DNA of 5,207 nt from Candidatus Pelagibacterales bacterium (GTDB taxonomy: Bacteria > Pseudomonadota > Alphaproteobacteria > Pelagibacterales > AG-422-B15), in contig JADHQX010000108.1 of NCBI GenBank assembly GCA_016777745.1, positions 1 through 5,207 on the forward strand, read 5' to 3'. The position numbers were made by a program, and so were the translations under genes. Positions 1 through 5,207 of this stretch are shown here, one piece after another. Position 1 is the stretch's first letter; every line of letters starts with the position of its first letter. The notes beneath the pieces were generated by a model. It was not told where the DNA came from and made no database searches. It saw only the letters and a list, made by a program, of their open reading frames with translations.

Positions 1-929
1 ATTCTCATTATAATTTCCTTAACATCATATGCAGTTTTGCTGTCAGCAGGAATTATTCCTAGTAATTCTTCAGGGTCATATAATGGAGGACTATATTTAG
101 CAGAAATTGGAGTAAGATTTTGGTTTGCATCTAAATTTTTAACACATTGTCTAGCTATAGCTAAAGCGTGTTCATCGTTATCAGCTAGATGGTCTGCTAC
201 ACCAGAAATTTTTGTATGAACTTCTCCTCCTCCTAGATTTTCTGCATTGGTAATTTCACCCGTTGCGGCTTTAACTAGTGGAGGTCCGGCAAGAAAAATA
301 GTACCTTGATTTTTCACTATTATAGTTTCGTCTGACATTGCTGGGACATATGCTCCACCGGCGGTACAACTTCCCATAACAACAGCAATTTGAGGAATGT
401 TTTTGGAAGACATATTAGCTTGATTATAAAAAATTCTACCAAAATGGTCTTTATCGGCAAACACTTCATCCTGGTTAGGTAAGTTAGCTCCACCAGAGTC
501 AACCAAATATATACAAGGCAAATTATTTTCAAGCGCTATTTCTTGCGCACGCAAATGTTTTTTTACAGTTATAGGGTAATATGTTCCACCTTTAACAGTT
601 GAATCATTACATATAACCATCACGTCTCTATTATGAACTTGTCCAATCCCAGTAATTATTCCTCCTGAGGGACATGCATTGTCATACATGTCATGACCTG
701 CAGTTAAGCCAACCTCGAGAAAAGCACAACCTGGATCTAGTAATTTAGTAACTCTTTGACGAGGAAGAATTTTTCCACGTTTTATGTGGCGTTCGTTTAA
801 TTTTTCGCCACCTCCATTCATTGAATAATTAATGGCTTCAAACGTTAGTTGGTAGTCAATATTAAACTTTTCTTTGTTTTCAAAGAATTGTGGATCATTT
901 TTATTAATATTTGACTTTAGAATTGTCAT
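1..929 (-). CDS. liuB: Methylcrotonyl-CoA carboxylase carboxyltransferase (beta) subunit, C-terminus cut by window edge
   Basis: This subunit transfers the carboxyl group from biotin on the alpha subunit to 3-methylcrotonyl-CoA, making 3-methylglutaconyl-CoA in cytosolic leucine degradation. Reading the minus strand from the ATG at 929-927 gives 309 codons with no stop before the left edge. The family is about 535 residues, so roughly the last 225 are missing. Visible family features are GGGEK followed by [14 protein letters not shown] (about residues 39-60), VDSGGANLP (143-151), the oxyanion-hole segment [15 protein letters not shown] (187-201), and [17 protein letters not shown] then SGVADH (209-247). 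The last two are typical of MCC beta rather than propionyl-CoA carboxylase beta. The start overlaps the liuA stop as ATGA and has no clear Shine-Dalgarno, which suggests translational coupling. The closest alternative is geranyl-CoA carboxylase AtuC, but the adjacent isovaleryl-CoA dehydrogenase favours leucine degradation. The alternative symbol is mccB. Confidence 0.94.
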   Translation of the reverse strand, partial: MTILKSNINKNDPQFFENKEKFNIDYQLTFEAINYSMNGGGEKLNERHIKRGKILPRQRVTKLLDPGCAFLEVGLTAGHDMYDNACPSGGIITGIGQVHNRDVMVICNDSTVKGGTYYPITVKKHLRAQEIALENNLPCIYLVDSGGANLPNQDEVFADKDHFGRIFYNQANMSSKNIPQIAVVMGSCTAGGAYVPAMSDETIIVKNQGTIFLAGPPLVKAATGEITNAENLGGGEVHTKISGVADHLADNDEHALAIARQCVKNLDANQNLTPISAKYSPPLYDPEELLGIIPADSKTAYDVKEIIMR

Positions 930-2095
930 GCTGAGGTTTCCGAAAATAATTCTCTACCAATTAACATTCTTCTGATTTCTGAAGTTCCTGCTCCTATCTC
1001 ATATAATTTTGCATCTCTTAAAAGTCTTCCAACAGGATACTCGTTAGTATAACCATTTCCACCTAATGTTTGAATAGCTTCTAATGCAATTTGGGTGGCC
1101 TTCTCAGCGGAGTATAAAATACATCCCGCTGCATCTTTTCTAGTTGTTTCTCCTCTATCACATGCTTTAGCCACTTCATAAACATAAGATTTACAAGCGT
1201 TCATAGTTGTGTACATATCTGCTATTTTACCTTGCATAATTTGAAATTCACCAATTGATTTACCAAATTGTTTTCTTTCATGAATGTATGGAACGACATT
1301 ATCCATCGCAGCTGCCATAATACCTAAAGGTCCACCTGCAAGAACAACTCTTTCATAATCTAAACCACTCATTAATATAGCTGCGCCATTCCCTTCTTCT
1401 CCTAAAATATTTTCTTCTGGAACTGGACAATTTTCAAAGATTAGTTCAGCTGTATTTGATCCTCTCATGCCAAGCTTATCTAACTTTTTACCCGTAGAAA
1501 ATCCTGTCATTGATTTTTCTATTATAAAAGCTGTTATTCCTTTTGACCCTCCAGACGGATCTGTTTTGGCATAGACTACTAAAGTATCAGCATCAGGCCC
1601 ATTAGTAATCCACATTTTTGAGCCATTAAGTAAATAAGTTTTGTTACCTTGTTTTTCAGCATGAAGTGACATTGAAACAACATCTGACCCAGACCCTGTC
1701 TCGCTCATAGCTAAGGCGCCAATCTTTGAACCACTGCACAATTCTGGTAAATATTTTTCTTTTTGCTCATCTGTGCCATTTCTATTAATCTGGTTAACAC
1801 ATAAATTTGAGAAGGCACCATAAGAAAGGCCTACAGATGCACTGGCCCTGCTAATTTCTTCCATAGCAATACAATGAGCTAAGTAGCTCATTTCGCTACC
1901 ACCATATTGTGTGTCGGCAGTTATACCCAAAAGCCCAAGTTCACCAAACTTTTTCCATAATTCAGTAGGAAAAGAGTTGTCTTTATCAATTTGATCTGCA
2001 AGGGGTGCAATTTCTTTTTGAGCAAATTTAAAAATAGATTCTTGTAAAATTTCGTTATCTTTACCTATTGAAAAATTCATTGAGTGAAAAAACAT
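926..2095 (-). CDS. liuA: Isovaleryl-CoA dehydrogenase (FAD-dependent acyl-CoA dehydrogenase)
   Basis: The enzyme oxidises isovaleryl-CoA to 3-methylcrotonyl-CoA, passing electrons through FAD to electron-transfer flavoprotein. The 389-residue product is full length and follows the bacterial LiuA/IVD sequence closely throughout. Both acyl-CoA dehydrogenase signatures are present: [13 protein letters not shown] at 129-141 and the Q342-x2-GGNGY...D361 segment. The likely catalytic base is Glu248 in SGLDYERVV. Ala369 of [12 protein letters not shown] stands where medium- and short-chain acyl-CoA dehydrogenases carry their catalytic Glu. That swap is diagnostic of isovaleryl-CoA dehydrogenases. 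The start at 2095 has AAAGGG (2112-2107) 11 bases upstream, a slightly long spacing. An alternative ATG at 2080 (giving MNFSIG) also fits homologue N-termini but has no Shine-Dalgarno. The TGA stop is shared with the liuB start, so the two genes are an operon. No strong promoter is seen in the 71-base gap to the upstream gene. Confidence 0.96.
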   Translation of the reverse strand: MFFHSMNFSIGKDNEILQESIFKFAQKEIAPLADQIDKDNSFPTELWKKFGELGLLGITADTQYGGSEMSYLAHCIAMEEISRASASVGLSYGAFSNLCVNQINRNGTDEQKEKYLPELCSGSKIGALAMSETGSGSDVVSMSLHAEKQGNKTYLLNGSKMWITNGPDADTLVVYAKTDPSGGSKGITAFIIEKSMTGFSTGKKLDKLGMRGSNTAELIFENCPVPEENILGEEGNGAAILMSGLDYERVVLAGGPLGIMAAAMDNVVPYIHERKQFGKSIGEFQIMQGKIADMYTTMNACKSYVYEVAKACDRGETTRKDAAGCILYSAEKATQIALEAIQTLGGNGYTNEYPVGRLLRDAKLYEIGAGTSEIRRMLIGRELFSETSA

Positions 2096-2125
2096 ATTAT
2101 TAAAGTCCCTTTGATGTAACCTTCT

Positions 2126-2141
2126 TAGTTAAACATAACTA
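2126..2141. repeat. Short inverted repeat upstream of liuA
   Basis: TAGTTA and TAACTA form perfect 6-base arms around the loop AACA, centred about 38 bases before the liuA start. There is no T-tract and only one G-C pair per stem, so it is a poor terminator for the upstream terB-like gene. It could be an operator for a regulator of leucine degradation. It could equally be chance in AT-rich sequence. Confidence 0.3.
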
Positions 2142-2166
2142 TATTTCTTACATTAACATATTTCTT

Positions 2167-2622
2167 TTATTTAAGTTGTGTCATCGCATTTTCTTTTGCA
2201 GCGGCACTTTCAACTCCTGAAACATATAAAAGCCCATTCATACGACGCATTAAATTAGCTTCAAAATCGTCTATTACACCATCGGCAAGAATAACTCCCC
2301 ACATCATTTGAATTACCTCAATTCGTTCTTCATGATTCATTTCGTTTAATATAACTTTAATTTGAGAAAAAATTTCTATTCTTTGTTCACTGTCTTCTAG
2401 GGCCCTACTTATATTGTCATTAGCGTCTTTTTCATTAAATCCAAATTTATTAACCAAAAGTTTTTTGATATAATCAAGTTCAACTTTACCAGTTTCTCCA
2501 TCTATTTGACAGGCTTCTAAAAGTAAAATAATGACAGCTTGGACATCTTCTCCTTTATATTCATCTTCTTCAGTAGTTTTGGAGGTAACTTTTTGAATTG
2601 CTGATTTTAGATTTGAAAACAT
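2167..2622 (-). CDS. TerB-family protein (TerB-like alpha-helical domain), function unknown
   Basis: This 151-residue soluble, probably all-helical protein has no signal peptide or membrane segment. After a charged N-terminal stretch (about 1-26), two related helical segments show the acidic pattern of TerB (tellurite resistance family) domains. The first is ILLLEACQIDGETGKVELDYIKKLL, about residues 32-56, with D41, E43 and E48. The second is MMWGVILADGVIDDFEANLMRRMNGLL, about 106-132, with D114, D118, D119 and E121. TerB domains are thought to bind divalent metal through such acids. The start is well supported by AGGA (2632-2629), 6 bases before the ATG. No terA, terC, terD or terZ neighbour is visible, so a tellurite-resistance role is not supported. 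Many marine alphaproteobacteria carry stand-alone proteins of this kind, and their role is not established. It lies 71 bases upstream of liuA on the same strand without a clear terminator between them, so read-through into the liu operon is possible. Confidence 0.85.
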   Translation of the reverse strand: MFSNLKSAIQKVTSKTTEEDEYKGEDVQAVIILLLEACQIDGETGKVELDYIKKLLVNKFGFNEKDANDNISRALEDSEQRIEIFSQIKVILNEMNHEERIEVIQMMWGVILADGVIDDFEANLMRRMNGLLYVSGVESAAAKENAMTQLK

Positions 2623-2650
2623 ATTTTTTCCTATTTGATAAAGATTATTA

Positions 2651-2680
2651 AGTATAATTTAAGTTAGATTGTAAAATGAA
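2651..2680 (-). promoter_or_regulatory. Candidate promoter for the TerB-family gene
   Basis: On the minus strand, TATACT (2656-2651) matches the -10 consensus at five of six positions. TTCATT (2680-2675) is a weak -35 match 18 bases away. The -10 sits about 28 bases before the ATG, leaving room for a short leader that includes the Shine-Dalgarno AGGA. The region is very AT-rich, so the match is only suggestive. Confidence 0.33.
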
Positions 2681-2722
2681 TAAAATAGATATTTTTTTCA
2701 AGCTTAAAATCATAGATTCATA

Positions 2723-2752
2723 TTGCTTCCAACTCTTTCCTTTTTATGTAAT
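2723..2752 (+). promoter_or_regulatory. Weak candidate promoter for glutamate dehydrogenase
   Basis: TTGCTT (2723-2728) and TGTAAT (2747-2752) are separated by 18 bases and lie 64 bases upstream of the ATG at 2816. The -10 matches at five of six positions and the -35 at three. No sigma-54 type GG-N10-GC element was seen upstream of the gene, so classical NtrC control is not evident. The rest of 2623-2803 holds no gene. Confidence 0.2.
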
Positions 2753-2789
2753 AGTCACTTTTGATAATTATTAAATAAAAACAATGGGG

Positions 2790-2806
2790 CAATCTATAAA
2801 AGATTG
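2790..2806. repeat. Inverted repeat (possible small hairpin) in the gdh leader
   Basis: CAATCT (2790-2795) and AGATTG (2801-2806) are perfect 6-base arms around an ATAAA loop, ending 9 bases before the ATG at 2816. The right arm contains the in-frame TTG at 2804-2806, so a folded leader would hide that codon and favour the ATG. The stem has two G-C pairs and is weak. It occupies the place where a Shine-Dalgarno would normally be. Confidence 0.35.
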
Positions 2807-2815
2807 AAAAAAATA

Positions 2816-4237
2816 ATGGCTAGTGATGCATTTCTAAATTCAATTGAAGTTAATTTTAAAAAAGCAGCTGATTATGTTCAAAAGACCTATGGAGCTGAGG
2901 TTCTTTCTCAAGATTTAGCTAATCAAATAATGATGGCGAATGCAACATATGTAGTTCGATTTGGAGTTAGGCTAAGGGGAACAGTTCATACATTTACTGG
3001 TTATCGTTCTGTACATTCAGATCATTTTGAACCAGTAAAAGGCGGCATCAGATATGATATGGCTGTTAATCAAGAAGAAGTTGAAGCTTTGGCTGCTCTA
3101 ATGACATACAAGTGTGCGCTAGTTGAAGTTCCATTTGGTGGTTCTAAAGGTGGACTTATTATTAATATTAAAGAATGGTCTCCTGAAGAGTTAGAACGTA
3201 TCACTAGACGTTTTACACAGGAGTTAGCTAAAAGAGATTTAATTCACCCATCTCAAAACGTTCCAGCACCTGATGTAGGGACTGGTGAACGTGAAATGGC
3301 TTGGATGGCAGATGAATATAGACGTTTAAATCCAACGGATTTAAATGCATGGGCTTGTGTAACAGGTAAGCCTGTAAATAAGGGTGGTATTGCTGGTAGG
3401 ACAGAGGCAACTGGAAGAGGCGTAAAATATGCTCTAAAAGCTTTTTTTGAGAACTCTGAAGATGTTAAAAAAACAGGTTTAACATCTGGTCTAAAAAATA
3501 AAAGGATTATTGTTCAAGGTTTAGGAAACGTTGGATATTATGCTGCATATTTCTTATCTAACGAAGATGGTGCTATCATAACTCACGTAATGGAACGTGA
3601 TGGTGCAATTGTCGATAAAGACGGAATAGATATATCATCACTTAAGGATCATCTTGTTAAAAATGGTACAATCGAAGGCTTCAAAGGATTTGTTAAATCT
3701 GGTTCAGAAATTTTAGAAGCTGAAGCAGATATTTTAATACCAGCTGCAATGGAATTAGTTATTAACAAGGATAATGCAGAAAGGATAAAAGCCCCTCTTA
3801 TTATTGAGGCTGCAAATGGTCCAATTTCTTCTGATGCAGATGAAATATTAAATAAACGTGGAATAGTAATTATTCCTGACCTTTACGCCAATGCAGGTGG
3901 TGTCACTGTTAGTTATTTTGAGTGGATAAAAAATTTAAGTAGGATAAGGCTTGGTAGATTGCAAAGAAGAGCACAAGAAAATCAAGTATCTTCTCTTATA
4001 GAAGGAATAGAAAGCATGACTGGAAAAGATTTTCCATCTGAATTAAGATCAAATTCTTTGAAGGGAGCATCTGAATTAGATCTAGTTCGATCTGGTTTAG
4101 AGGATACTATGATGGAGACTTATAAAGTTATCAGTGCAGTTTGGAATGGTAATAAAAATATCCCTGATTTGAGGACAGCTGCAATGATGGTTTCTATTAA
4201 ACGTGTTGCTCAAAGTTATGGCTCTTTAGGCATATAA
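2816..4237 (+). CDS. gdhA: Glutamate dehydrogenase, probably NAD-dependent (Glu/Leu/Phe/Val dehydrogenase family)
   Basis: The enzyme interconverts glutamate with 2-oxoglutarate plus ammonium. From the ATG at 2816 the protein is 473 residues. The N-terminal dimerisation/substrate domain carries PVKGGIRY (K75), MTYKCAL (K99), the active-site loop VPFGGSKGG (catalytic K111) and PAPDVGTGEREM (D153). The Rossmann domain has VQGLGNVGYYAA (GxGxxG, 235-240). An acidic E260 near the end of the second strand of this fold suggests NAD rather than NADP; this is inferred. NAGGVTVSYFEW near 360-370 supplies the conserved Ser (S366) of the substrate pocket. The sequence follows the alphaproteobacterial version of the family, including an extended C-terminal part. 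A TTG at 2804 would add four residues (MKKI). I prefer the ATG because homologues begin at that point, and neither start has a good Shine-Dalgarno. It converges on amt, which fits a role in ammonium metabolism. Confidence 0.95.
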   Translation: MASDAFLNSIEVNFKKAADYVQKTYGAEVLSQDLANQIMMANATYVVRFGVRLRGTVHTFTGYRSVHSDHFEPVKGGIRYDMAVNQEEVEALAALMTYKCALVEVPFGGSKGGLIINIKEWSPEELERITRRFTQELAKRDLIHPSQNVPAPDVGTGEREMAWMADEYRRLNPTDLNAWACVTGKPVNKGGIAGRTEATGRGVKYALKAFFENSEDVKKTGLTSGLKNKRIIVQGLGNVGYYAAYFLSNEDGAIITHVMERDGAIVDKDGIDISSLKDHLVKNGTIEGFKGFVKSGSEILEAEADILIPAAMELVINKDNAERIKAPLIIEAANGPISSDADEILNKRGIVIIPDLYANAGGVTVSYFEWIKNLSRIRLGRLQRRAQENQVSSLIEGIESMTGKDFPSELRSNSLKGASELDLVRSGLEDTMMETYKVISAVWNGNKNIPDLRTAAMMVSIKRVAQSYGSLGI

Positions 4238-4264
4238 AAAAGGAGGAATAATTTCCTCCTTTTT
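4237..4264. terminator. Bidirectional rho-independent terminator between gdhA and amt
   Basis: A perfect 12-bp stem (4237-4248 with 4253-4264; core GGAGGAA/TTCCTCC) encloses a TAAT loop. The A-run on its left and T-run on its right supply a U-tract in either direction, and T-rich sequence continues to about 4280 on the plus strand. The last base of the gdhA stop codon is the first base of the stem, and the amt stop lies 11 bases from the other end. One hairpin therefore serves both convergent genes. Confidence 0.9.
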
Positions 4265-4275
4265 CTTTATTTTTT

Positions 4276-5207
4276 TTATTTTCTAAAGTCAGGATAAGCT
4301 TCCATGCCAACCTCGCTCATATCCATGCCTTCCATTTCTTCCTCAGGTGTGACTCTAATCCCAATTACTAGTTTTAGAACGTACCACGCTATAGTAGAGG
4401 CTATAATTGTAAAAGCTCCTATTGCAAATATACCATATAATTGTGCACCTATTGTAGCGTCAGAGTTTGAGAAAACAACAGCTATGGTGCCCCAAATTCC
4501 TGCAAATAAATGAACAGGTATAGCGCCAACAACATCATCAATCTTGAATTTGTCAAGCATTGGGATTGTTAAGACAACTATTAATCCACCAACAGCACCT
4601 ATGAATATTGCAAGCATTGGAGTTGGCGCTAGTGGTTCGGCTGTAATAGCCACTAACCCACCTAATGCACCATTTAAGGCCATAGTTAAGTCAGTTTTCT
4701 TGTAAAAAAGCATTGTTAGAATAATAGCTACTACTACTCCACCAGCTGCGGCTAAATTCGTATTAATGTAAATATTGGAAATAGCGGCAACATCAGCTGC
4801 GGTTCCCATAGCTAGTTGAGATCCACCGTTGAAACCAAACCAACCAAACCAAAGGAGAAATGTTCCTAAAGTTGCCAAAGGCAAATTTGAACCAGGCATT
4901 GGAGTAATACTTCCATCGTCTGAATATTTACCTTTTCTTGCGCCTAATATAATTGCTCCAGTTAAGGCAGCCCATCCTCCAACACCGTGAACGATTGATG
5001 ATCCTGCAAAATCTAAGAAACCAGCTTCACTTAAAAAACCGCCACCCCAAGACCAAGAACCTTGGATTGGATATATAAATCCACAAAGTAAAACAACAAA
5101 TACAAAGAAACTTTTTAATTTAATTCTTTCAGCTACAGCTCCACTTACAATAGAAGCAGCTGTTGCACAGAAAACCATCTGGAAAAACCAATCAGAGCCA
5201 GAAGAAT
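4276..5207 (-). CDS. amt: Ammonium transporter (Amt/AmtB family), N-terminus cut by window edge
   Basis: This inner-membrane trimeric channel takes up ammonium. The minus-strand frame is open to the right edge, giving 309 visible residues; by comparison with E. coli AmtB about 95 residues of the mature protein are missing, plus any signal peptide. The ATG at 5178 is internal, since SGSDWFFQ upstream of it is conserved family sequence. Counting from the first full codon, AmtB landmarks are present: the F-Q-M-V-F gate (F8, F12; AmtB F103, F107), W53 (W148), D65 (D160), twin histidines H73 and H232 (H168, H318), and GWFGFNGGS with W122, F125 and S129 (W212, F215, S219). About nine hydrophobic helices can be counted. 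The cytosolic tail VTPEEEMEGMDMSEVGMEAYPDF is the region that PII (GlnK/GlnB) proteins act on in the family, so PII control is likely, though no glnK is visible here. All transport residues are intact, so it should be an active channel rather than a sensor-only or Rh-type protein. Confidence 0.95.
   Translation of the reverse strand, partial: SSGSDWFFQMVFCATAASIVSGAVAERIKLKSFFVFVVLLCGFIYPIQGSWSWGGGFLSEAGFLDFAGSSIVHGVGGWAALTGAIILGARKGKYSDDGSITPMPGSNLPLATLGTFLLWFGWFGFNGGSQLAMGTAADVAAISNIYINTNLAAAGGVVVAIILTMLFYKKTDLTMALNGALGGLVAITAEPLAPTPMLAIFIGAVGGLIVVLTIPMLDKFKIDDVVGAIPVHLFAGIWGTIAVVFSNSDATIGAQLYGIFAIGAFTIIASTIAWYVLKLVIGIRVTPEEEMEGMDMSEVGMEAYPDFRK

Noticed and set aside
37..532. Short open frames on either strand inside liuB (60 and 70 codons)
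   Set aside because: They lie in other frames of a clear, continuous MCC beta coding region and show no recognisable protein features.
2167..2622. Tellurite or phage-resistance (ter) system
   Set aside because: Only a TerB-like domain is present; there is no TerC membrane protein, no TerD-type gene and no defence gene nearby. The family name alone does not support resistance.
2623..2803. A glutamine riboswitch (glnA or downstream-peptide type) before gdhA
   Set aside because: I looked for the conserved core of these RNAs because nitrogen genes of marine bacteria sometimes carry them. The region is AT-rich and shows no such core or stable multi-stem fold.
2804..2806. TTG as the start of glutamate dehydrogenase
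   Set aside because: It adds only MKKI before an in-frame ATG that matches family N-termini, and it lies inside an inverted repeat. It cannot be excluded, but the ATG at 2816 is preferred.
3228..3410. Minus-strand 60-codon open frame inside gdhA
   Set aside because: It is antisense to a strongly conserved part of glutamate dehydrogenase and has no family resemblance or ribosome site that I can see.
4304..4513. Plus-strand 69-codon open frame inside amt
   Set aside because: It is antisense to the conserved last helices and cytosolic tail of the ammonium channel, so it is a shadow frame.
5176..5178. ATG as the true start of the ammonium transporter
   Set aside because: The frame continues upstream to the window edge, and the residues before it (SGSDWFFQ) match conserved Amt sequence, including the position equivalent to AmtB F103. 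This Met is internal.

Overview
The window is an AT-rich, gene-dense bacterial segment holding five protein genes, two of them cut by the window ends. No RNA gene, mobile element or CRISPR array is visible. The glutamate dehydrogenase and the leucine-degradation proteins read like alphaproteobacterial versions, and the low GC with short intergenic gaps suggests a streamlined, probably marine alphaproteobacterium (SAR11-like or a similar AT-rich lineage). The placement rests on remembered family resemblance and base composition by eye, not on a computed tree.

Layout. Bases 1-929 (minus) hold the N-terminal 309 residues of the methylcrotonyl-CoA carboxylase carboxyltransferase subunit (liuB/mccB); the gene runs off the left edge. 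It overlaps by 4 bases (ATGA) the end of isovaleryl-CoA dehydrogenase (liuA/ivd, 926-2095, minus). After a 71-base gap comes a small TerB-family protein (2167-2622, minus). A 193-base divergent intergenic region separates it from an NAD-type glutamate dehydrogenase (2816-4237, plus). This converges on an Amt-family ammonium channel (4276-5207, minus, 5' end missing), and the two share a strong bidirectional terminator.

Function. LiuA and LiuB are two steps of leucine catabolism: isovaleryl-CoA to 3-methylcrotonyl-CoA, then carboxylation to 3-methylglutaconyl-CoA. The remaining liu genes (hydratase, biotin-carrying alpha subunit, HMG-CoA lyase) would be expected beyond the left edge. Glutamate dehydrogenase and Amt link ammonium uptake or release to the 2-oxoglutarate/glutamate node. 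Together the region concerns amino-acid carbon and ammonium metabolism. The TerB protein has no evident link to it.

I find no convincing sign of an undescribed system. The points worth a second look are small: the leader and start choice of the dehydrogenase gene, an inverted repeat before liuA, and the lone TerB gene. The long ORFs are intact, with no frameshift seen.
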